64,000 nt of DNA from Dipteris shenzhenensis (taxonomy: Eukaryota > Polypodiophyta > Polypodiopsida > Gleicheniales), in the NCBI GenBank assembly GCA_047967505.1, contig CM106541.1; one strand, given 5' to 3'. Position 1 is the stretch's first letter; each line of letters begins with the position of its first letter. Below, in pieces: positions 21,905 to 34,200 of this stretch. The notes beneath the pieces are model-generated. The model was given only the letters and a program-made list of their open reading frames with translations. It was not told the DNA's origin and did not search any database. The position numbers and the translations under genes were made by a program.

Positions 21905-23805
21905 TAAGGGAGAGACAGACGTCACGGAAGGTTATGAGAAGTGCTTGAAGAGCAAGATGTTGGTCTAAGGGTGTGATAGGAATGTGATTGAGGCCATAAT
22001 GAATGTGCGAGCAGAGGAAGGGATGATGAAAGAAGTTGGGGTCAAAGGTGCAGACATGAAGTTTGTTATCAAAGGATTTGAGGAAGGGTTTAAATCTCTT
22101 GAGAGACATGCAAAGACAAGAAGAGGTGAAGTTTTCAGCTAAGAAGGTGAGTTTAGGCTTGTAGAGTAGGGATCTAAGGGGAGGTGTATGTTTCCAACTA
22201 AAGGAGAAAGAGTCAAAAGTTTGAACAGTATCTGAAAGGAAATTGTAATTAAAAGCAAAGTATTTCTATAAAGTGATTTGGGGAGGATTTAAGTTAAAGT
22301 TTTTTTAGCGTAAAGAATATGAAAGTATTTCAGATTATTCTAATTAGGAGACAAATGTAAATAAAGTAAAACATTGTTGAGAAGAGTAGTAGTGCGTACC
22401 TCGGGTGAACCAAAAGGGGCAATCTACAAAATCGAAGAGCTGGAGTAGATCAATGTTTATCCCAGTCAATGGAGTACTACAGATCATCATCTCATCAAGA
22501 AGATTAACATTAGGAGCAAGAGGGGATGCCTTCTGAAGTTTGAGGGTATACTTGGGAGGGGAGCTATGTCTGTGTTTGAGAGGGAGGTTGGTTTTAGAAG
22601 AGGAGAGAAGGGAGAGAATGCTGAGAGCAAGAGAGGATCCGGGAAGGTTTGGGAAGGAGGAGGGGAAAGTAAAGTCGATAGAGGGTGCACGATACTTGGC
22701 TGTTTCAATAAGTATCACTCTGAAATAATAAAAGGTGATAAGGGAGAAAATGACTTCCTTTGGTAGACTGAGAAGTCCAATTAAGAAAGGCGAAGAACTT
22801 AACTTGAAGGGAGCTGAGAGGGAAATAGATGCCTAGGTGATTTATCATATAACATGGTCAAGCCAAAGAATGGAGGATTTGCAGGAGAGATTGGTCTTCT
22901 TGATAAGGCAGGTATATTTAATGTAAGGACGAAAAATGTTCCAGCAGTTTTTGACATAGTAATTATCATCTTTGTTTGAGAAGCCATAGTCCTGTCGATT
23001 GGAGCCTTTAGAGCAAAAAAATATTTCCTTAGTAAGACCACAATTGGAATGATCAAGGGTTTTAAGAAAGAAGGGAATGTTGAGGAAATAATTGGAATTC
23101 AGATGCTGACGATCATGGTAGGCATCATTTTTGCATTGCTCTATCTCTTTGGAAATGAGGTTACAAATGAAGGCGAGAGACTGGATGGTGAAAGGGGCAA
23201 GGAAGCAGAGATTATCAAGGTGCCAGATTTTGTGGTCAAGCAAAGGGGCCTTCATTTCGATGTGTCTAGAAGGGAGAAGAGTACACATGAAGCAAAGTTC
23301 TTCAATTCCTTTCCTTCAGGGGGTTCAGGAGGCTGGGAGTGAGACTGGGAGAGGGTCTCAAAGGAAGGTTTGTCCTCAGGGAGAGGATGTCAAGCTTGAT
23401 GAAGGAGTGAAAGGTGCTATTGGGAGGGGCAAGGCCAACAGGGATGTGGAGGGAGAAAGCACCGTTGAGGATGAGTATGTCATTGGCAAGGACGAGGATG
23501 ATGGAGTGATACTCATTAAGAGCAGTAGTATCACTGAGGTCAATTGCGAAAAGATTAGAAGCAACTCTTTGAAGTCTTGCCAGAGCGCCATCAGCTTCAA
23601 TGCGAGAGAATTTCAGAAGTTTAACCCAATCATTGAAGGAGAGGGTTTTGATGAGTAAAGGGGAATTTTTTGCAAACGCATTGAGAATCATGAGTCCTAA
23701 TAAAAGAAAAGAACTCAAAAACCTGGAAGTAGGAGAGTACCGCTTGAGAAGCAAGTGAGGGAGCAGGGAGTGGGTTGTTGAGGGTCTTTGACTAGAGCGA
23801 GACAT
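21905..23805 (-). pseudogene. RT repeat family gene, copy 2 (RT core deleted)
   Basis: Matches 12711-14673 along its length on the minus strand, from an ATG at 23805 (MSRSSQRPSTTHSLLP) to a breakpoint at about 21905, just before the RT catalytic motifs. The conserved middle block includes SNKDDNYYVKNCWN and IKYTCLIKKTNLSCKSSILW. The N-terminal 167 codons (23805-23302) are open here although copy 1 is frameshifted there, so lesions are independent. No RT catalytic residue remains. It shows that the long N-terminal region is part of the gene and not a separate element. Confidence 0.7.
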
Positions 23806-23929
23806 CCCAAGAATGTTTCTGAAAAGAAAGGAGAAAAAAGGAGAACCAAGTTAGATAAGGGAGTCAAAACCCCAACTTAAAGGTCCTATGTGCAACCGTC
23901 CAAACTTGCAAGGGAAAGCGTGTGTGTTA

Positions 23930-24588
23930 AAATAGGGAATTAGGGGGGGGGAGGGGGTTCGGCTTCGAGTTAAGCTTGGAAAAATAGGGGAAGTTAGGGG
24001 AAAATAGGGTAAATTAGGGAAGAATAGGGGAAAATAGTGGAAATAGGGGAAATAGGAGAAAATAGGGGGAAATTAGGGGAAGGTAGGGGAAAATAGGGGA
24101 AATAAGGGAAAATTAGGGGAAAAGAGGGGGAAAAAGGGGGGGAAAGGAAAAATAGGGGAAATTAGGGGAAAAATAGGGAAAATTAGGAAAAAGTAGGGGA
24201 AACAGGGTAAAATAGGGGAAATTAGGGGAAGAATAGGAGAATTATTTTTTGAAAAAGCTAAGGAAGATTGAGGAATATCAAGTTAATTAAAAAAGTAAAA
24301 AATGTAAAGGAAAATTTAGGATAGTAGCAGAGAGAAGTTGGGAAGGGAGAGCTTTTATTGGGGGGAATTAGGGGAAAAAAAGAGGAGAGGGGTAGGGAAA
24401 AGGGAAATTTTAGGAAATTTTTTTAAAAAATGGAAAAAATTAATAGGAAAATAAAGTGCAGTTTGGGAAAAGGAGTTTAGCAAAAAAATTAGGAGAAATA
24501 TTAGGAAAATGTTAAGTGAAGATGGGGAAAGAGGGGGGGGAAGGGAAATAGGGAAAACTGAAAGTAAAGGGGGAAAGAGATAGGGGGT
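23930..24588. repeat. A/G-rich tract between RT repeat copies
   Basis: Degenerate GGGGAAATTAGGGGAAAATA units with a local period of roughly 10-14 bases, followed by sequence shared with 21600-21900. It starts right after the short (GTGT) tract that ends RT copy 2, so copy 2 has lost its leader. Confidence 0.8.
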
Positions 24589-25310
24589 ATGTGTGTGTGT
24601 GTGTGTGTGTCCACCTTTGCCAGAGTAGGGTACACCACATTAGGTGAGACAGTAGGTCATAGGTCATTACCTAATGTGATGACCTACTGTCTACTCAAAA
24701 GAGACAAAAGTATCTATAAGTCCAATTTAAGGATTGAGAGAGAGAGAAATGAGGGGGAAGGGAGAGGCTTAAGTGAGGGTTTCAAGAGCAAAAGAAAAGG
24801 TCACAAAGTGAAGCTTTAGATGATAGTAATGCTAGGGAAGGGAAAGGAAAGAAGGCAAGGAAAAAGGGGGAAAGTGGTCTATTTTGAGAACTGTTTGGGA
24901 TACAAGAGTAATTGAAGATGTGAAGCTCACATGGTTATTGAGAGAGGAAGTGTTGCTCGAGTGAGCAATGAAGTGAGTCAAGAGGCAAAGAGCCATTATG
25001 ACTTAAATGCACTATGTGCAACCATCCAGTGGTGCAGTTGAAACATGATTGTGTGTGTGAAGACTTGACAAAAACCCCGTTTCATGGTGAAATGAAAACA
25101 ATTTTGGTAATAGAAATAAAACAGAGACTTGCTATGAGACATCACAAAAAATTGAGAGGAGCACAATTTGCAAAAGACTTATAGAATGCATCATTGTACA
25201 TATAAGTTCTACTTTGATAAGTCGTCCACAAGCATCACTTTTATTGAAGAGGGGAGTCTGCATACCTACCCCACCATCCAACAAGAAAAATGATAAGAAG
25301 CCTTGTGCCA
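24589..25310 (-). repeat. RT repeat family, internally deleted copy (tail hairpin plus leader)
   Basis: Begins with (GT)n and CACCTTTGCCAGAG, parallel to GCCTTTGCCCCAG at 11128, then the hairpin. At 25020-25310 it carries the ATCCA...GTGTGTG...GAAGAGGGGAGTCTGCATAC leader. The whole RT gene is absent between them (about 0.35 kb of mostly A/G-rich sequence). It could be a deletion derivative able to be mobilised by a full copy, or simple decay. Confidence 0.65.
24647..24692 (-). other. Tail hairpin, second copy
   Basis: Arms 24647-24660 and 24679-24692 form 14 pairs around an 18-base loop. It corresponds to the hairpin at 11160-11198. The stem keeps pairing through a two-sided change, and the loop is longer. 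Confidence 0.75.
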
Positions 25311-25790
25311 ACCCTTCCATGTGGATTGCTCCATGTGTGCATTGACTAGAGTGGGTGTGCATAATCCATAGGATAATGTTATAGAATGGGGAAAGTAGGG
25401 AGGTGGAAAGCATCTTTGTGCCAACCCTCCACTTGTGCTCATAGATTGTTTGTGTGCATTTTTATATTAGGAAAGATTCCATGCACATGAGTCACCCAAT
25501 CGTTACATAGGATATTCATGTAGAAAGTAGAGGGTAAAGAAGGTTGTTGCAGGGTGCACCCAATTGAAGGTATTGAGTTGTTATGCTCACATGTAAGATG
25601 CCCTCCCCCACCTTGATCATGTCGAAGGCTTTTGGCTTACATAATGTGGCCTATAAAGGGAGGTATATGAGTAGGGAACGATACACTTACACATTCCTTC
25701 CATTCCCATTAGGCTCTCTCAATATTGCCACTTCTCAATGTTTTGGGTTTGTATTAGGTATAGATTTCTTTTTTTTTTCAATGATTCCTA
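25311..25790 (+). repeat. LTR-like fragment related to the 9.86-10.88 kb LTR
   Basis: Shares GTGCCAACCCTCCACTTGTG and neighbouring blocks with the minus-strand LTR at 9860-10878, and has a TATA-like GCCTATAAAGG near 25652. Borders are not defined and no coding region follows, so it is a fragment or solo LTR. Confidence 0.45.
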
Positions 25791-25873
25791 TCCCTTGAGC
25801 AAAAGTGATGGTTCCTCCTATAACTTGAATACACAACTTTCCTCAATTTCTTACTATATTTCTATTTTAATTC

Positions 25874-25876
<3 letters not shown>

Positions 25877-25929
<53 letters not shown>
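25877..25929. repeat. (CT)n(CA)n microsatellite
   Basis: About 17 CT units followed by about 8 CA units. Confidence 0.95.
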
Positions 25930-26359
25930 GACCTCTGTTGAGAGATATGTAAATTATTTTCTATAAACAATTAAAAAGTATGGTTATCAATGCTTCAATA
26001 AGATATTTCATTGAAAATAATGGTAAAGCCATAAAATGTATGCTTAACAATGACTCAACAATGGTAACAGTGTAATACCCGAACATAATGAGAGAGACCA
26101 AGGTAATCATGGACTATCCATGTTATTACTCCATGTACTATGAACCTTTCTGTATTAGTGCAGATTTTAGAAATGTCAAACATTTCGACACTATTCCATA
26201 GAAGCCTCAATTCTTCTATGACTAGTTCCATTACATGTCTAGTTTTTTACTTGATGTTTTCTTGAGACCTTACACATCACATTTATATGTAGATATTAAA
26301 ATATACAAGAATGCATAAATATATATGTACCACCAAGAATCATTAAGTTTAGCAGTAAA

Positions 26360-27200
26360 TCCTCTTTTTTTATTAATATTACATCGAAAGCAAGTCCCAA
26401 CTTCACATTACGAGGATCATTCTTGAAATGTTTGGCAAAATATTTCAATATGTTGAAATGCTTCACAATCAACTAGAATACGCCACATCCCATCTTTACT
26501 CCGATTCTTTGCATGCTAATCCATATGTTGTCCCAATGTTCAATATCAAAATATGTGCCACATTCATACTATTATCAAAAAGTGTCTCAAGTCCTTTCGT
26601 GTTACATTGGTGGAGGGATCCTGTAGGCTGTGCTTTAGTAACTCTCCACACTTGGGACATTTTTTTTTTTCCCTGAAACTCTCTCTATACAAAATGCAAT
26701 CATCGACACACATGCATGGTAGCTATTATAGTCCATTCCTAAGGATGTCAATAACAAACTTGTCTCTACTTTTGATGTGGGTATAGTATTGTTTGTCGTA
26801 ATAGTTTTGTATGCAATAACCTACAAGATAAAGAAAAATTGAAGGAGCTTAGACCATATTCTTATGAGATTGGAAATAATAACAAACAAAAAAAGAAAAT
26901 CCCTAGCAAGAATGGCTTTGACTTTTTTGAAGAGTGTTGATACAAAAGTATTGCTCTACCCGAATTGTTTGCAATTCATGATTAAAGACTTTTGCTGAAA
27001 GTTTTAATAGAGTTTGCAGCGTGTGCTTTCATAAATTGGAGCCATGGATTCTTTTTTCAACTTGGAAAAGTCATCCATGTCACGTTGTTAATTAGCACCA
27101 TGATTGCTAGACCAATAATCGAATATATTATTAGGTCTGTCATACATTTGGTCCTCTTCATTAGGCATCATTGGTTTAGGATTTCTCACTCTAGACCATA
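26360..27200 (-). pseudogene. CACTA (En/Spm) TNP2-like transposase relic
   Basis: On the minus strand, fragments in several frames line up in the order of plant TNP2-type transposases: KLKKESMAPIYESTRCKLY near 27030, HACVDDCILYRESF near 26700-26735 followed by KCPKCGEL, then EAWKHFDILKYFAKHF and NDPRNVKLGLAFD-like blocks near 26390-26460. The family pattern is HACPNDC-(hydrophobic), a Cys pair, then a W..FD..F..F..DPRN.RLGL.DG block. Many stops and frameshifts make it non-functional. No CACTA terminal repeats were located. Confidence 0.65.
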
Positions 27201-28560
27201 GCAATTTGATATAGGGTAGGTGCCTTATGAGGTCCATGTTAGTTACCATGGATAGCATTATTCACCTCATTATCTTCATCATCAATCTAAATTTCAAAAC
27301 CAAGTATAAAATATTCATAACCGCTCATTCAAAATGTTCCATATTAAAAACATCTAGTACTTAACAATTTAATAACATTCACATGAGAAATATAAGTATG
27401 CCACTTGTGTTGAGGACTTAGACCTTCTCTTTCTATTCTCCGTCTCCCTCAATATACCTTGATCTTCAAAATACAATATGTTGAGCTTCAAGATGGAAAA
27501 TAACCTACTTCTTAAGACAAAATAGAGTAGACATCACCCTCTATAGATGGATACATAAGAAGTGGAAGATGGATACATTACAAGTGGAAGTATTGCACAT
27601 AAAATACCACATTACAAGGGAAAATCATGTGAGGATGCAGTGCAACCTTAGGGCCCTTAGAAGTCATTTACAATCATAGGTCCACCCAACCTTAAGACAA
27701 AGCTCCATTTTAAAGTTATGCCATTTGAAAGTTGAGATCTCTATGGAAAAATGAAGAGAAATGGTGTTATATACATGAAACCCCTTAGGGCTAGTGTCTT
27801 TCAGTCAATGTGAGTACAACTCAAAGATGCAAGATGGGTGCTCACAAAGACATATCCCTAAGCCACTAAACACCTTGTTTTAGAGGTATACAACAAAAAG
27901 AATAGGTAAGAGATTTGGAAACGGTCATGTAAAACTTTGTAGGAAACCATCCTCCTCATTAGTGGAAAAAGGCCTGATTGGGAAGAACTTGACCCCTCAC
28001 CAAAAGTCATGGCCATTGATCATCCAAGAAGATCAAGTGTTGTAATTAAAGGCCACCACAACTGTTGGTAGGATTCCACATAGTTTCATCATCAAGGGGT
28101 TGTGATTGAGGGAGTGGATCTATGCAAGAAGGGTTGTGATTGAGGCATTGGATTGAGACATGATCTTACGCTTCACACTTTACATCCCTTGGATGACGAA
28201 AATCCTATAGCCATGAATGGTGCAACTCGTGCACCCATTACATGGTCAAGTTGATCCTATGGCCTGGAATAGGGCATGGCCACCCTACTTTTGGATTATT
28301 AGATCAATTGAGCCTTGATCTAGGCCATTTAAATGCAAGTGAAATAGCTCATAAAATATAATATTTGCTAAAAACATATTAATGCGCCCCACCTCTCCTT
28401 TATGAGCTATCAAAATTACAAGCTACCATGACCTTCTTTAAAAAGAGGGAGGGAGGTTAAGGACTACCAAACAGCCAAAGAGGCAACTTCAATGTAGAGG
28501 CATGTGATGCCTACTCAATGATGACAGTAAGAAATGGCATCATGGACTTCTTGAAGGCTA
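27201..28560. other. Unassigned AT-rich DNA
   Basis: No open frame of note and no motif I can name. It may include more of the CACTA element upstream (minus sense) and decayed LTR-element sequence. Confidence 0.4.
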
Positions 28561-28574
28561 TGATTCTACCAAGG

Positions 28575-29030
28575 TCAAATCGTCAAAGAAACCAAGCCGA
28601 TGAGATTTAATTGCAAGATACTTAGCTCACATAGAAGACTTAGTCGATGTCAAAGATTGGTGGAAACCTGCAATGGAGGAGTGTATGATTCACATCTTGT
28701 AAGACTCATAATCCAAATTTGAGGTTTGCGCACAAGGAGCAACATTTTGAAAACATCTTGTAGCAGAGTCGGTTTCTAGATGGGACCTTTGTGGAGAGGA
28801 TCAATGAGTACTAGCCACAAAGGCAATTATCAAAGAAGCCACTCCAGTGAGATCTAGTTGCAAAATACTCAAGATTCACATAGGGGAAACTTGTAGTGCA
28901 ATTGTATCTCAAAAGACTCATGGTCGAAACCCAAGGTTTGCTCAAAAGGAGCAACATTCTTAAAACATCTAGTAGCAGAGTCACAATCTCTAAACAAAAC
29001 CTATGTTGGAGATTGGGATGTCTTTGCATA
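28575..29030. repeat. Diverged tandem duplication (about 250-bp unit)
   Basis: The block 28575-28810 (TCAAAGAAACCAAGCCGATGAG ... GGAGCAACATTTTGAAAACATC) reappears at 28829-29030 with scattered substitutions. It has the same order of landmarks: GTGAGATCTAGTTGCAA, CTCATGGTC, AAGGAGCAACATT and AGCAGAGTC. No coding frame is kept. Confidence 0.7.
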
Positions 29031-29399
29031 GGGATTAGCATTGAGATTTACATAGATATCAAACATACATGGTCGTTACTAGTCACAAGGTTACATTCTT
29101 GTCTAGTTACTTAATTTGGCTCAATTGGAGTGCGGGCGGATCTAAAAGACATGTACCACACCATCAAAGAGTGTTTCCCAAGGAGCAAATGGAGCACACT
29201 TTAAGTGGGTTGCACAATAGATAGATAGTAATTAGTTTAATTAGAAGATAAGTATGCTTTAGTTATCTAGAGCCCTTTGATCATTCGTATCCAAAAAAAT
29301 TATCTAATTATAATTTTGACTGAAAACTGAGCATCCAAATTTTATACATTCTTCCTTGGCACCGGAGTCAATCTAACGTGAAGGGGCCTTACGTGACCG

Positions 29400-30229
29400 T
29401 TTATGCCCAAACCACAATAGACATTGAAAAATAAATCAACCACTCATTCACACAAGATCACACCCAAGTTCTAGATCCGACTCAAATGTGTGTGCACAAG
29501 CAAATATCAATTCCACGCTCAAATCCAAAGCAGGCAGTGAATATAACCAACATATGAATAGAAATGTCCACTCAAAGGACCTCAAAACATAGATACAAAC
29601 CTCACTCACAACCTACAACACATATATAGCAAGATGCTGCTCCAGTAGTGCTAGATTTCATGTCACAAATTGGTCTCATGGTCATTTCTGTTGTGTGCCT
29701 CTCAAACAAGGACTTTGATGTCTTGAGGACCCCCTCAAACCTATGTCAGATGCCCTCCGGCACTTCTCTGATCTAGTCATTCTAAGCTCTTCACAAGTGC
29801 CAGGGTCTGCTGGATTTACTGCTAGTGCCTTTGTAGCACCCTACTGCTGCCTTTGACCACCTTCCCTTGTGCTGATGCACATCTCATAGCTTGAACAGCT
29901 GGCCTGATACTGAGGATTGCTGCTGTGTTTCACTGCCTTCTCTGCCCTGCAAAGAGCTTTGCTGAATGTGTCTGCCCACCCAATGGGGACTTTATACAGG
30001 AGCTGAAATCCTCTGATGAATCCTAATCTGGCCAACCCAATTAGGGCTAACTGGCATCTGTAGACTGGCCAACCAGCTATGCTGTAGAGCCTATATGAGG
30101 CCCTTCTTAGGTGCCTTTTGCCCCAGCCCTTCGCCAACATACAGGACCTTGCAGCCTTCTATGGGGCCCACACTCCCCCATGCGCTTCTTATTTGGGTTC
30201 TTATATGTGGGGGACCCTTATTTCTAACA
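29400..30229 (-). repeat. Probable LTR fragment
   Basis: Read on the minus strand from 30229 it starts TGTTAGAAATAAGGGTCCCC, a common form of plant LTR start, and contains a CATATAAGAACC-like box nearby. I could not find a matching CA end or a target duplication, so the left border is a guess and it may be a solo or truncated LTR. The 99-codon open stretch inside it lacks recognisable motifs. Confidence 0.35.
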
Positions 30230-30371
30230 CTAGATTCCTATAGCAACAAGTAGGCTTTAAGTAATTAGTACATTGTTAGACAAACGGGGATCCATGATAA
30301 GAAAAAACTGCCCATTTGCAGGAATGAAAGAAGGGACAATAAAATTTTCTATAAACACTTAACGAGTGGGA

Positions 30372-30373
<2 letters not shown>

Positions 30374-30459
<86 letters not shown>
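30374..30459. repeat. (GT)n(GA)n microsatellite
   Basis: About 24 GT units followed by about 19 GA units; a shorter (GA)n tract lies at 30571-30585. Confidence 0.95.
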
Positions 30460-30461
<2 letters not shown>

Positions 30462-30958
30462 ACCCTCAATATTTCGTCCATGTGTTATTTCATTGCATGA
30501 TATATGCACTCATTGACACATGTAGGGATATACATTTATTAAAAAGAGATCGCTATCCGTTAAAGCTGAGAGAGAGAGAGAGAGCAGACTGAGCCTGACT
30601 GAAGCTAGCAATTTGTGCAAAGGCTTTAAAACATTAGCCAGCTTTATGAGGTTGTCTTGAGTTCAATTATAACCTTGCCATGTCAAATACTCAATCATCG
30701 TGAAGAATATTCTACCAGAATCTATTATAAGAAGAATATGGATCTGTTGCATACTAGAGGTGTGTGTGTATAAACTTATGAATGCATGTTCAGCAATTTC
30801 AATTTTTCTCAGGGTGCCTTCCTTACAGGGAGGTGAACCAGAGTCAACAAAAGACCAGAACTGCACTTCTCTATGTGAAATACATTCGTAGTACAAGTTT
30901 TCTGCAATTTCGAAACTCCTGGATCGATGCAAAATTGCTGCCAGTACTTCTAACACCT

Positions 30959-31229
30959 TTACTTACTGAGGGTTTCGTCACATTGAAAGGATACTAATTT
31001 GCCAGCATCTAGTACTGTTCTAGCAGTTTCCATTGCAATCTGCCCACTCAAATAATGTTGTCGGCAGACTGGCATGTATATTTCTGTTCCACCAATCACT
31101 TCCCTGTTCATTTCATCTGTCTTCCTGAATGTGAAATGTGCTGGCTTTCCACACAACTCACAATGGGAAGACAACTTAACAATACTATCTGCAAGGGGTA
31201 CCAAGTCCAGGATTGATCCAAAGCTCTTC
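30959..31229 (-). CDS. Thymidine kinase exon 4 (C-terminal zinc ribbon)
   Basis: 271 nt including the TAA stop. The acceptor is TTTGCAG|GAAGAGC, in phase with exon 3 although 9.6 kb away. Encodes [14 protein letters not shown], the CELC and CRQH zinc ligands and the [10 protein letters not shown] segment. Confidence 0.9.
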
Positions 31230-34200
31230 CTGCAAAGCAAAGAAAGAGCCATTCCAGCTATTTAAAATAATTTCTAATTCCATAAAGAGAGGTTTACATC
31301 TTGCCTCACCATAAATAAAAAACAGAATATCAAAATTAGTTAAGAAATGCAAGAGACTCTGCATTTCAGCAAAAATCCATGAGCAAAACAAATGTGAGCA
31401 CAGGCATTACTAAGATGCAACAAACATGTCCTGGTGCACAGAGAGAGAGAGAGAGAGAGAATAGGAGGGCAGGGAGAGGGTTTGAGGGGTTTTTTACATC
31501 AGGGCACAAGCCAGATGGTTACATATAATGTCACAGCATCTCTTTGACAATTTGATTCACAGGTTCAGTCTGCTATTGATATCGGACTGGCAACCCTTAA
31601 GAACATGCATAAATGCTTTAGAACTGAAAATCTTCAAAGATCAGGTTGGTCACCCAACCAGTCTGGTCGGTCAACTGACTGGTCAGGTCGACCTGTTTCG
31701 GGCCCATTTAAGGGGTTGTAGCCTCTCATTCCTCGCATTTATTCCAGCATTCAATACATGCAATTATGGCCCTTGATTCCAGCAGCCATTCATCGCCATG
31801 GCTAGCAGCATGACACAGCAGATCCCACATATCCAGGAGCCATATGGGTGCTGCGCAGCCATAGAAGCCAGCATCCTCCTCCTCTGGCGTCTAGTTCAGA
31901 CAGAGGCTTCCACATCAGTTAGAGAAGTTTCCGTCGCATCTTTGCAGTCATTTTACAGCAGCATGATCCTCCAATGGGTATCCATTTTATACGCCACTCT
32001 GGCATTCAAGTACAAGCAGATGTAGGGCATTTTTGCCAGCTCTATATATATCATAAATAAAGCAGTGTGCAGTAGTTAGGAAGATCTCTGGTGTGCCTTC
32101 ATGCTTGAGGTCTCCACATGTTACAGAGCTTCTTTGACTAAGCTTCCTTCGGATGCAGGATATACCGCTTCCTTGCTTGCTGCCCACATCGGGGAAGCTA
32201 TCCATCATGTGATCTCGGAAGGCTCACCACAGTGCATCCACTTTTAGGTGACCCTACCTGAAATGCTGCTGTAAGTCACTAAGAGGTATACCTGTGATGG
32301 AAAAGAGAGCCGAGAGTTTGTAGATGCATTATCCACCATGCCATCCCAGACAAAATGACTGATTACTTTGTGCCTAATGGCCACAAAATCTCCCTCGAAC
32401 TCTACTCGTTTGCCAGTTACACACTTAAAGAGCTGACGGCATATGAAAGCCGAGTGAGGGAACATACAATACCTGGCAGGAATGCTCTGCCATCAGGAAG
32501 GGTCTCAAGCTTTCCTTCTCCTCACACCGAAACTGTGGAGTTGTATCTGATGTAAAGGTTGCCTAACTTTCACCGAAGGTCTTTAAACATCTCGAGCTTT
32601 CCTTCTCAAGTTAGAACTGTAGGATTGGCTCCGATGTAGGTGTCGCCTGACTCTTTAAACATCTCACGAGATGGTGTCATGTGCTTGAAGCACCACGTCA
32701 AGTATCCATTCCCATGAATCACCAATGGTTAGAGCAGCCCCCTCTCCCTCTAAAGAAGATCAAGCATCCAGCTCTCTATATGAACAAAGGCTGTAGTAGT
32801 GGCAGCTGCAGCAGAGGAAATAATTACTCCTCCGAGAGCACTTTTTCCCATAGTGGCTGTTCTCGCCACAGTTGCTGCGCATGCACCCCGCCTTCAAGGC
32901 ATCTATCTCTACATCACACGTCAATCTGTGAATGGAAAGATTTCTACTTACCCTTTCCTTTGTTGTTTCATCCTTTGTCCTACCGAGCAGCCAATACCTC
33001 CGCCCTGTGGAGGGTTCTGGAACACATAGGCACATTTTCCTCCCACATTAGTGTTCAGCCTTCACTAGTGATAAGAGAAGAGTAGACCACTGAATAGTGA
33101 GAAAATAGATGGAACAGTAACATGAGGCCATGTACTCTGAAGAAATCTCCTTGTCTGCTTGGAGTACCTCCTGATGAAGTGCCTGCAACTTGTTGATATG
33201 CTCCCGCATGGTTGCTGACTTTGCGGAGTTCAACACTCACACCTAGACTTCCAAGGAGACTCACTTCACAGGGAAGAATCTATTGTAGAGGGACAACAAA
33301 TGCTCCAAATTCCCCTTTACCAGTGTTATGTGCTTGACGTGGTTGATTACTTGAGTAGTATAATTAAGAAAAATGAAGAAAATACTGTTAGACGCTGTGG
33401 GATACCCTCTGTGTGAGAGGTCACTTTTCTAACATGGTATCAGAGCCCTGACGGAAGTTCTCGGGAAGTGGAGGTTGAAGGCAAAGACCTTGTTGAAGGA
33501 CGACCTTGATTCATTGCTCGGAGGAATCAGCTGACGGAGCCTGAAGGATTGTACCCAGACGAGAGGCTCAGGTTCAAACAAGTGTACGACACTCTAAACC
33601 CTTTTACTATTTCAGTTCATTATCATGGCCAATAGATACCAGACCCCAAACTTTGGTGAGACAGGCAAGCTCGACGGGACCAACTACCCATTGTGGAAGA
33701 TGAAGGTCCGGAGCCACTTAGTGTTGAGGGAGTCATGGGGGATTGCAATGGGGACGAAGGTGATGCCTCGGGCCACCATGACTACTCCGCCACATCAAGC
33801 TCGACGGTGGTGACAACGCCTACAAACCCTATCTTAGTGAGAGCATGGCAAATCCGAGATGTGGAAGGCTTCCCTATCAATGTGGGTACAACGGCGGATG
33901 TGGTATTGCCGCATATTCAAATGGCAGAGACTTCTTACAAGGCCTGCACTACATTGAGAGATATGTATGAGCTCGACAATGAGGCAAGAATCTTGGACTT
34001 CGAGACGAGCTATTCAGCATGAGTATGGATGAAGGGGAATCAGTACAAGAATACATCACCAAGATGAAGGTGGTGCGGGATAAACTGGTGGTAGTTGGTC
34101 AAAGGACGAGCTCGACTAGGATCGCAAGGTTGTTACTAGGAATGCTACCTCGAAGCTACAGTAGTTTTGTGACTAGTGACTTTCGAGGAGCCGGTTCTAT

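Noticed and set aside
29841-30140. 99-codon minus-strand open frame as a gene
   Set aside because: It lies inside a probable LTR, starts with no supporting context and has no family motif.
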